The position numbers were made by a program, and so were the translations under genes. A stretch of DNA of 11,034 nt from an uncultured Holophagaceae bacterium (GTDB taxonomy: Bacteria > Acidobacteriota > Holophagae > Holophagales > Holophagaceae): positions 1 through 11,034 of the forward strand of contig CAITBU010000021.1 in the NCBI GenBank assembly GCA_903890595.1. Direction: 5' to 3'. Position 1 is the first letter of the stretch; each line of letters opens with the position of its first letter. Below the pieces are notes generated by a model that made no database searches, was not told the DNA's origin, and worked only from the letters and a program-made list of their open reading frames with translations. This document shows positions 1 through 4,804 of this stretch, in pieces.

Positions 1-82
1 CCAGCACGGGCTCCAGCCTGGGGCGCCGCTGCCGCGCCTCTTGGGGGGCGCGGCCGTGGCACCCCAGGCTGACTTCCGGCAC
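1..82 (-). CDS. Possible partial gene, 5' end only, runs off left edge (unidentified)
   Basis: A minus-strand frame stays open from a GTG at 82-80 to the window edge. It encodes about 27 residues beginning MPEVSLGCHGRAPQEARQRR. Nearly all its third codon positions are G or C, as in the confirmed genes here. It would lie downstream of, and in the same direction as, the methyltransferase gene ending at 204. Against it: no clear Shine-Dalgarno sequence precedes the GTG, an ATG at 110 opens a different frame, a plus-strand frame (2-172) is also open, and the stretch is full of inverted repeats. No function can be assigned. It may be non-coding. Confidence 0.22.
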   Translation of the reverse strand, partial: MPEVSLGCHGRAPQEARQRRPRLEPVL

Positions 83-104
83 CGCCGGAAGCCGCCTTCG
101 GCGG
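14..104. repeat. Nested and tandem inverted repeats (possible structured RNA or terminator)
   Basis: Four perfect stems can be drawn. An outer 10-bp pair joins 14-23 to 62-71 (CAGCCTGGGG / CCCCAGGCTG). Inside it an 8-bp pair joins 31-38 to 47-54 (GCCGCGCC / GGCGCGGC). Next comes an 8-bp hairpin with a 3-base loop (73-80 / 84-91, CTTCCGGC) and then a 5-bp hairpin with loop TTC (92-96 / 100-104). No T-run follows on either strand, so a classical intrinsic terminator is not shown. It may be a structured transcript, a terminator region or an intergenic palindromic repeat. High G+C makes chance stems more likely. Confidence 0.35.
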
Positions 105-127
105 GCCCATGCGGGGGGTGGGTCGGC

Positions 128-155
128 GCGCCTCTGCGCTCTCTGCGGTTAGCTT
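128..155. repeat. Degenerate short tandem repeat (CTCTGCG units)
   Basis: Between the left-edge structures and the end of the methyltransferase gene, the sequence GCGCCTCTGCGCTCTCTGCGG repeats a CTCTGCG unit twice. Its style matches the TCTTGGCGC repeats at 4172-4197, and both sit beside convergent or terminal gene ends. It looks like a fragment of a low-copy intergenic repeat family. No open frame of interest covers it. Confidence 0.3.
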
Positions 156-203
156 TTGCTGTTATCCCCTGAGACGCCTGAATGATTCCGATCTGGAACC
201 AAC

Positions 204-1064
204 TCAGAGTCCCGGCGGGAAGCCCAGGGCCAGGCGGATGCGGGCGATGCCGGGGTCCACGGCACCATCGCTCCGGCGGATCAGCACCGGGGCCTCGGCC
301 TCGGGGCACTCAGCCCGGTCCTCGAAGCCCTCCGGCAGGTCCTGGCGGCGGGCGGCGGCAAAGACGTCCAGGCCATAGGGTTCGCCCTCCTTGAAGACGA
401 ACTCCCGGCGGTGCAGGCAGAGCAGGCCGGCCGCGGCCAGCGCCGCCAGGGCGCGGGGGCGCTGGTCATTGGGGAAGACGCAGGCGAAGAGGCCCCCGGG
501 GGCCAGGAGGCGGGCGGCGGCCTGGGCGTAGTCGGCGATGCCCCCCCGGACCTCCAGACGGGCCGGGATGGACTGGGGGTGGGCGGCGGGCAGGCGGTGG
601 CCCTCGGGCCAGTAGGGGGGCGTGCCGGTGACCAGGTCGAAGGGGGCCTCCCCGGCGAAGAGGTCCGGGTCCCGCAGGTCCCCCAGCCGGGGGAACATGC
701 GGTGCTCCTGGCCGTTGTAGGCGATGCTCCGGCGGGCCAGGCGGAGGCTCTCCGCCTGGGCCTCCACGGTGTGGACCTCGGCCCCGGGGCAGCGCCAGGC
801 CGCCAGGAGGGCCACGCTGCCGATGCCGGAGCCCAGGTCCGCGATGCGCCCCGCCCGGGGGCACCAGCTGGTGCCGTACCAGGCCGTCACCAAGTCGTCT
901 GTGCTGAAGCGGTTGCCCTTGGCCAGCTGGAAGATGCGCCAGCGGCCGCAGAGGCCGTCCAGGGTCTCGCCGGGCTCCGGTGCCAGGCCCCCCGGGGGGG
1001 TGGGGCCGGGGCGGGTCCAGCCCTTGAAGGCCGGGGCATCATCGGGGGTCGGGGCGCTGGGCAT
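204..1064 (-). CDS. TrmN6/YfiC-like N6-adenine methyltransferase (SAM-dependent)
   Basis: Predicted 286-residue cytosolic class I SAM-dependent methyltransferase, most like the TrmN6 (YfiC) family that methylates A37 of tRNA1-Val. The SAM-binding motif I is IADLGSGIGS (74-83), followed by an acidic residue in TVEAQ (99-103). The catalytic-type motif at 148-151 is TPPY, where N6-adenine methyltransferases usually have N/D/S-PP-Y/F. An upstream KGNRFSTDDLVTAWYG block (49-64) matches the conserved lead-in of the family. The ATG at 1064 is preferred because the longer GTG start at 1160 would overlap the opposing rel start and adds a tail unlike the family. Neither start has a clear Shine-Dalgarno sequence. 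The gene is divergent from rel across about 100 bp. The methyltransferase fold is certain; the exact RNA or protein target is not. Confidence 0.8.
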   Translation of the reverse strand: MPSAPTPDDAPAFKGWTRPGPTPPGGLAPEPGETLDGLCGRWRIFQLAKGNRFSTDDLVTAWYGTSWCPRAGRIADLGSGIGSVALLAAWRCPGAEVHTVEAQAESLRLARRSIAYNGQEHRMFPRLGDLRDPDLFAGEAPFDLVTGTPPYWPEGHRLPAAHPQSIPARLEVRGGIADYAQAAARLLAPGGLFACVFPNDQRPRALAALAAAGLLCLHRREFVFKEGEPYGLDVFAAARRQDLPEGFEDRAECPEAEAPVLIRRSDGAVDPGIARIRLALGFPPGL

Positions 1065-1166
1065 CCCAAGAGTGTGTGGCAGTTGGAGCGAAAAGGGACC
1101 CCAAAGGCAGGAGCCTTCCTCAGGGTCCGGTCTGGCGTCCAGGCGGGGCCTGAGCGACACTCAACC

Positions 1167-3392
1167 ATGGCCGCACCCGGAAGAACCCAGGAGCCCATCC
1201 TCCGCGAGGGGGAAGGCTCGGCTTGTGGGGATGAGTCCTGCCTCACCCTGGAGGGGGCCTTCGACCGTGTTCGGGCCGCCTTTCTCCAGCACCATCCCAA
1301 TGGGGATCTGGGGCTTTTGAACCGGGCCTTCGCCGTGGGCAAGGACATGCACGCCACCCAGCTGCGCAAGAGCGGCGAGCCCTACTTCTTCCACCCCCTG
1401 GCGGTGGCCCAGAGCCTGGCGGACTGGCGGCTGGATGCGGTGAGCGTGGCCTGCGGCATGCTGCACGATGTGGTCGAAGACACCCTGATGACCCAGGCCC
1501 AGGTGAAGGCCCAGTTCGGGGAGGAAGTGGCCGACATCGTCGACGGCCTCACCAAGATGAGCAAGCTGGCCTTCACCGACCGGCACCTGCTCAACGCCGA
1601 GAACGTCCGCAAGCTGCTGGTGGCCATGGGCAAGGACGTGCGCGTCCTGCTGGTGAAGCTGGGCGACCGCCTGCACAACATGAAGACCCTGGGCGTCATG
1701 GAAGAAGAGAAGCGCCGCCGCATCAGCCGCGAGACCCTGGAGCTCTACGCCCCCTTGGCCAACCGCCTGGGCATGGGCGCGGTCCGCCTGGAGCTGGAGG
1801 ACCTGGCCTTCCGGCAGCTGGAGCCGGAGCAGCACGCTGAGCTCTGCGGAGCGGTGGAGCGCAAGCGGGCCAAGCTGTCGGGCACCATCCACGAGATCCG
1901 CGGCTCCCTCCAGGCCATCCTGCGCCAGCAGGGCATCCAGGCCCAGGTGAGCGGCCGCATCAAGCACCTCTTCGGCATCTACAAGAAGATGGGCACCCAG
2001 GCCAAGGGCTTCGAGGACATCCACGACTGGCTGGCCTACCGCATCATCTGCCCGGACCGCGCCAGCTGCTACACGGCCCTGGGCCTGGTGCACGGCCTCT
2101 ACAAGCCCGTGCCCGGCAAGTTCAAGGACTACATCAGCCTCCCCAAAGAGAACGGCTACCAGAGCATCCACACCACGGTGCTCATGAGCTCGGGGGACAT
2201 CTTCGAGGTGCAGATCCGCACCGAGGAGATGCACCTCCACGCCGAGGCCGGCATCGCCAGCCACTGGACCTACAAGGACGGGCGCATCGCCAACCGCGCC
2301 GAGATCAACCAGGTGTCCTTCCTCCGCCGCATGGTGGAGCTGCACCAGGACGCCCAGGACAGCCGGGACCTGGTGGCCAACCTCCGCGGCGAGCTGACCT
2401 TCAACCGCATCCAGGTCTTCACCCCCAAGGGCGACCTCCGCAGCCTGGTGGAGGGCAGCACGCCGGTGGACTTCGCCTATGCCATCCACACCGAGGTGGG
2501 GCATCGCTGCGTGGGGGCCAAGGTCAACGGCCGCATCGTGCCCCTCAAGCACACCCTGCTCAACGGCGACCGGGTGGAGATCCTCACCCGGCCCAACCAC
2601 AAGCCCAGCCGGGACTGGCTCGGCTTCGTGAAGTCGGCCGGCGCCAAGGGCCGCATCCAGGCCTACATCCGCGAGGAGAAGCGCGCCCACGCCATCACCC
2701 TGGGCCGGGAGCGCCTGGAGCGGGAGGCCCGCACCATGGGCGTCCACCTGGACGACCCCGAGGCCCAGGCCAAGCTCAACGCCCGCATCCTCGAGATCGG
2801 CCTGATGACCTGGGATGCGGCCCACGCGGCCCTGGGCTTCGGTCGCCTCACGGTGCACAAGCTCATCGAGCCCCTGATCCCCGAGGTCGAGCGGGCCAAG
2901 CCCAAGGAGACGCCCTCCAACCTCATGGACTCGGTGGTCGTGGGCGACACCACGGGGATCCTCTACTCCCTGGCCGCCTGCTGCAAGCCCATCTGGGGGG
3001 ATGAAGTCATCGGCTACATCACCCGCTCCCGGGGCACCGCCATCCACAAGGCGGACTGTGCGCAGCTCAACACGTCCACCCTCCAGCCCGAGCGCCGCGT
3101 GAACGTCTCCTGGGGCAAGCACGGCACCGAGGTCTACGACACGGAGCTCACCCTCACCACCGAGGACCGGCCGGGCATGGTGGCCGCCATCTCCGAGAGC
3201 ATCCAGCGCATGGGCATCAACATGCAGCGCTTCCACGGCTCCGCCACCGAGGAGGGCGCCGGCCTCTTCCACATCGCCCTGCGGGTGCGGGACCGCGCCC
3301 ACCTGATCGAGCTCATGGCCGGACTCCGCCGGACCCGCGGGGTCTACACCGTGGAGCGGGTGAAGGGCTCGGTGTTCGGGAAGCTGAAATGA
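1167..3392 (+). CDS. rel: Bifunctional (p)ppGpp synthetase/hydrolase, RelA/SpoT family
   Basis: 741-residue cytosolic enzyme of the stringent response that makes (p)ppGpp from ATP and GDP/GTP and hydrolyses it. An N-terminal HD hydrolase domain (about 45-200) keeps its metal ligands: H76, the HD-ED motif HDVVEDT (100-106) and D167 in GDRLHNM. The synthetase domain (about 240-375) has RIKHLFGIYKKM (264-275), KFKDYI (318-323), NGYQSIHTT (329-337) and EVQIRTEEMH (347-356). The KFKD sequence matches the basic RxKD type of bifunctional Rel, not the ExDD of monofunctional RelA. A TGS domain (about 414-476), a zinc-finger domain with C605, C606, H627 and C631, and a C-terminal ACT domain (about 658-735) complete the long-RSH layout at normal length. 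The frame is open far upstream, but homology starts after the ATG at 1167, so that start is chosen. No Shine-Dalgarno is visible. The stop overlaps the next gene's start. Confidence 0.96.
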   Translation: MAAPGRTQEPILREGEGSACGDESCLTLEGAFDRVRAAFLQHHPNGDLGLLNRAFAVGKDMHATQLRKSGEPYFFHPLAVAQSLADWRLDAVSVACGMLHDVVEDTLMTQAQVKAQFGEEVADIVDGLTKMSKLAFTDRHLLNAENVRKLLVAMGKDVRVLLVKLGDRLHNMKTLGVMEEEKRRRISRETLELYAPLANRLGMGAVRLELEDLAFRQLEPEQHAELCGAVERKRAKLSGTIHEIRGSLQAILRQQGIQAQVSGRIKHLFGIYKKMGTQAKGFEDIHDWLAYRIICPDRASCYTALGLVHGLYKPVPGKFKDYISLPKENGYQSIHTTVLMSSGDIFEVQIRTEEMHLHAEAGIASHWTYKDGRIANRAEINQVSFLRRMVELHQDAQDSRDLVANLRGELTFNRIQVFTPKGDLRSLVEGSTPVDFAYAIHTEVGHRCVGAKVNGRIVPLKHTLLNGDRVEILTRPNHKPSRDWLGFVKSAGAKGRIQAYIREEKRAHAITLGRERLEREARTMGVHLDDPEAQAKLNARILEIGLMTWDAAHAALGFGRLTVHKLIEPLIPEVERAKPKETPSNLMDSVVVGDTTGILYSLAACCKPIWGDEVIGYITRSRGTAIHKADCAQLNTSTLQPERRVNVSWGKHGTEVYDTELTLTTEDRPGMVAAISESIQRMGINMQRFHGSATEEGAGLFHIALRVRDRAHLIELMAGLRRTRGVYTVERVKGSVFGKLK

Positions 3393-4006
3393 CGACCTGG
3401 ACACCCCCCACCGAGGCCCCGCCGGTACCCTGGGCCCAGGTGGCGGAGAGCCTGCGCCGCCCGCACCTGGGTTCAGCCTCCCACAAGCTCAGCGTCCGCA
3501 CGCCCCAGGACCCCCGCCGCGCCGCCGTGGGTGTGCTGCTCTGGGGGGATGCCACGGGTGCCCGCAAGGTGGTGCTGGTGCAGCGGGGCCACGGTGCGCC
3601 CCACCACGCCGGCGAGATCGCCTTCCCCGGCGGCATGGTGGAAGCGACCGACCGGGACCTCCCCGCCACCGCCCGCCGGGAAGTGGCCGAGGAGATCGGC
3701 ATCTCCGAGGGCCTGTGGGAGCTCGGCTGCTTCCCGGACGGCGTGGCCAAGGCCCGCACCCGGTTCACACCGGTGTTCTTCCGCTGGGAAGAGCCGGCCC
3801 CGACGTTCCACACGGACCACGAGGTGGAGCAGGTGCTCCTGCTGCCCCTGCTGCCCCTGCTCACCGCCCCCTGGACCCTCCAGCGCATCGACCGCTACGG
3901 GGTCTCCCTGGACGTGCCCCGCCTCGAGCTCCCCGAAGCCCCCCTCTGGGGCGCCACCGCCTTCATCCTCAAAGCGTGGCTGGACCTGCTGGCTGACTGC
4001 GGCTGA
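3389..4006 (+). CDS. Nudix hydrolase, NudL/CoA pyrophosphatase type
   Basis: 205-residue cytosolic Nudix hydrolase. The lead-in QRGHGAPHHAGEIAFPGG (65-82), followed by a Nudix box ending REVAEEIGI (97-105), is the signature of the CoA diphosphatase subfamily (NudL/YeaB, UPF0035). These enzymes cleave CoA to 3',5'-ADP and 4'-phosphopantetheine. The C-terminal WGATAFILKAWLDLL (187-201) matches the family's usual WGxTA ending. As in other members of the subfamily, spacing within the box differs slightly from the general Nudix consensus. The ATG overlaps the rel stop as ATGA, with a weak GGGA seven bases upstream, so translation probably depends on rel. That pairing raises the possibility of a nucleotide or alarmone substrate, which is inference. 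The gene faces the YHS genes tail to tail. Confidence 0.88.
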   Translation: MTTWTPPTEAPPVPWAQVAESLRRPHLGSASHKLSVRTPQDPRRAAVGVLLWGDATGARKVVLVQRGHGAPHHAGEIAFPGGMVEATDRDLPATARREVAEEIGISEGLWELGCFPDGVAKARTRFTPVFFRWEEPAPTFHTDHEVEQVLLLPLLPLLTAPWTLQRIDRYGVSLDVPRLELPEAPLWGATAFILKAWLDLLADCG

Positions 4007-4221
4007 GCTTCACCGAAAGAAATCACCACGAAGGCACAGTGAACACGGAGAACGACCACGGAGGCCAGACGGGGAGGGTTGCCCCGCAAGCACTGGTTGC
4101 ATCCCGTGCAACCGGTGTGCCTGCCCTCTTTCAAAGGGCGATCGGTGGCCCCGCCCGAGGGGCCATGCACTTCTTGGCGCTCTTGGCGCCTTGGCGGTGA
4201 TCAGTTCCGCTCTGGCCGGAC
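4007..4221. repeat. Hairpin-rich intergenic palindromic element between convergent genes
   Basis: This non-coding stretch separates the ends of the Nudix gene and the second YHS gene. Its borders are imperfect inverted repeats: AATCACCACGAAGGCAC at 4021-4037 and GCGCCTTGGCGGTGATC at 4186-4202. The right border includes tandem TCTTGGCGC units (4172-4189). Inside are three stem-loops: 4091-4101 with 4107-4117 (11 bp, one G-T pair), 4123-4127 with 4135-4139, and 4146-4152 with 4159-4165 (TGGCCCC / GGGGCCA). No sustained coding frame is convincing. It is probably a degenerate repetitive extragenic element that also insulates the convergent transcripts. Confidence 0.5.
4091..4117. terminator. Strong stem-loop, possible bidirectional terminator
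   Basis: CACTGGTTGCA pairs with TGCAACCGGTG across the 5-base loop TCCCG: 11 base pairs including one G-T. Three further pairs (4086-4088 with 4118-4120) form after a 2-base bulge. It lies about 85 bases past the Nudix stop and about 105 bases past the YHS stop on the opposite strand, where a shared terminator would be useful. No T-run follows on either strand, so Rho-independent activity is uncertain. Confidence 0.4.
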
Positions 4222-4458
4222 CTACTTCGCGCCTTTGACGCTGCCGTCTTTCTCGAGGTACTTGTCGGGGTCCTTCTGCAGGGTGCCGGCGCAGTGCTTG
4301 CTGCAGACGCGGTACTCCTGGCCCCGGACGACCACGACCTGGTCCTTGGGGGTGGTCTTCATCTTGCAGATGGGATCGACGGTGTTGGTGGCGGGCTTCG
4401 CCTTGTCCGCCGCCGGGGCGACGAGGACAGCGAGGCTGAACAGGGCAGCGTAGAGCAT
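4222..4458 (-). CDS. Small exported YHS-domain protein (putative copper-binding), copy 1
   Basis: 78-residue protein with a signal peptide (hydrophobic 2-15, likely cleavage near VAPAADKA) followed by one YHS domain. The domain opens with DPICKM (28-33), a variant of the family's DPVCGM, and continues with a GQEYRVCSKHC segment ending at C56 and KDPDKYL (62-68). Cysteines 31, 52 and 56 form the C-x20-C-x3-C pattern used for metal binding in YHS/TRASH domains. The protein is probably periplasmic and binds a soft metal such as Cu(I). It is the last gene of the cus operon, 80 bp after its paralogue, with its own GGAGG five bases before the ATG. A role as metal carrier or scavenger for the pump is inferred from position and domain. 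Confidence 0.85.
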   Translation of the reverse strand: MLYAALFSLAVLVAPAADKAKPATNTVDPICKMKTTPKDQVVVVRGQEYRVCSKHCAGTLQKDPDKYLEKDGSVKGAK

Positions 4459-4463
4459 GGGGA

Positions 4464-4468
4464 CCTCC
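4464..4468 (-). promoter_or_regulatory. Ribosome binding site of YHS gene copy 1
   Basis: A perfect GGAGG on the minus strand lies five bases before the ATG at 4458. It confirms that start and gives the last operon gene independent translation initiation after the 80-bp gap. Confidence 0.8.
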
Positions 4469-4494
4469 AGGAAGGGGTTCAGTGTAACGCCTTG

Positions 4495-4517
4495 GTCTGC
4501 GGCACAGCGTCGCAGAC
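4495..4517 (-). other. Stem-loop between the two YHS genes
   Basis: GTCTGCG (4495-4501) pairs perfectly with CGCAGAC (4511-4517) across a 9-base loop, within the 80-bp gap between the YHS genes. It has no T-run. It could stabilise or process the transcript, or partly terminate it to lower expression of the last gene. These are inferences from position only. Confidence 0.35.
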
Positions 4518-4538
4518 TGACTGGGAGCTGGGCTGTGG

Positions 4539-4766
4539 CTACTTCTTGGCGTTCTTGGGGGTGCCGTCCTTCTGGAGGTACTTATCCGGGTCCTTCAGCA
4601 GCTGGGTGTCGCAGCCGGCACAGCAGATGCGATAGGTCTCGCCCCGGACCACGACGGTCTTGGACTTCTCGGAGACCTTGCCCCCGAGGACGGGGCAGCT
4701 GGTGTTGGTGGCGGGCTTGGCCGCTGGCGCGGCCAAGATGAAGAAAGAAAGCAGGGGGGCAAGCAT
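4539..4766 (-). CDS. Small exported YHS-domain protein (putative copper-binding), copy 2
   Basis: 75-residue protein with a short signal peptide (hydrophobic 2-13, likely cleavage near AAPA-AKPA) and one YHS domain. The domain shows CPVLGGKV (24-31), a GETYRICCAGC segment (42-52) and KDPDKYL (58-64). Candidate metal ligands are C24, C48, C49 and C52. The extra C49 and the CPVLGG opening separate it from copy 1, which has DPICKM and C-x3-C. The two share VVVRG-E-YR, KDPDKYL-KDG and a lysine-rich end, so they are paralogues that have diverged at the metal site. The ATG at 4766 is chosen because AAAGGAG lies five bases upstream and a signal peptide follows. A longer open frame to 4964 would run into cusA. 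It follows cusA by 38 bp. Confidence 0.85.
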   Translation of the reverse strand: MLAPLLSFFILAAPAAKPATNTSCPVLGGKVSEKSKTVVVRGETYRICCAGCDTQLLKDPDKYLQKDGTPKNAKK

Positions 4767-4771
4767 GGAGA

Positions 4772-4778
4772 CTCCTTT
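4772..4778 (-). promoter_or_regulatory. Ribosome binding site of YHS gene copy 2
   Basis: AAAGGAG on the minus strand lies five bases before the ATG at 4766. It decides this start against the longer in-frame opening at 4964, which would overlap the end of cusA. Confidence 0.8.
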
Positions 4779-4804
4779 GTAGGTAGTGGTTAGCAGTTCA
4801 TATC

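Noticed and set aside
2..172. Plus-strand partial frame at the left edge ending at 170-172
   Set aside because: It ends inside repeat-like sequence, and its last 20 codons lose the G/C bias at third positions. The minus-strand frame is slightly better, but neither is secure.
1065..1160. A 32-residue N-terminal extension of the methyltransferase from GTG 1160
   Set aside because: It has no ribosome site, almost abuts the opposing rel start, and adds sequence unlike the family.
411..1166. A 252-residue N-terminal extension of rel
   Set aside because: It is only the open frame opposite the methyltransferase gene. Its Gly/Ala/Gln-rich translation has no RSH homology, and the normal family length is reached from the ATG at 1167.
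1161..3404. A 747-residue open frame on the minus strand opposite rel
   Set aside because: It is an antisense shadow. The translation is Leu/Gly/His/Val-rich without motifs, and rel is certain on the plus strand.
4146..4165. Hairpin TGGCCCC/GGGGCCA as a stand-alone terminator
   Set aside because: The stem is perfect, but no T-run follows on either strand, so it is described as part of the larger element instead.
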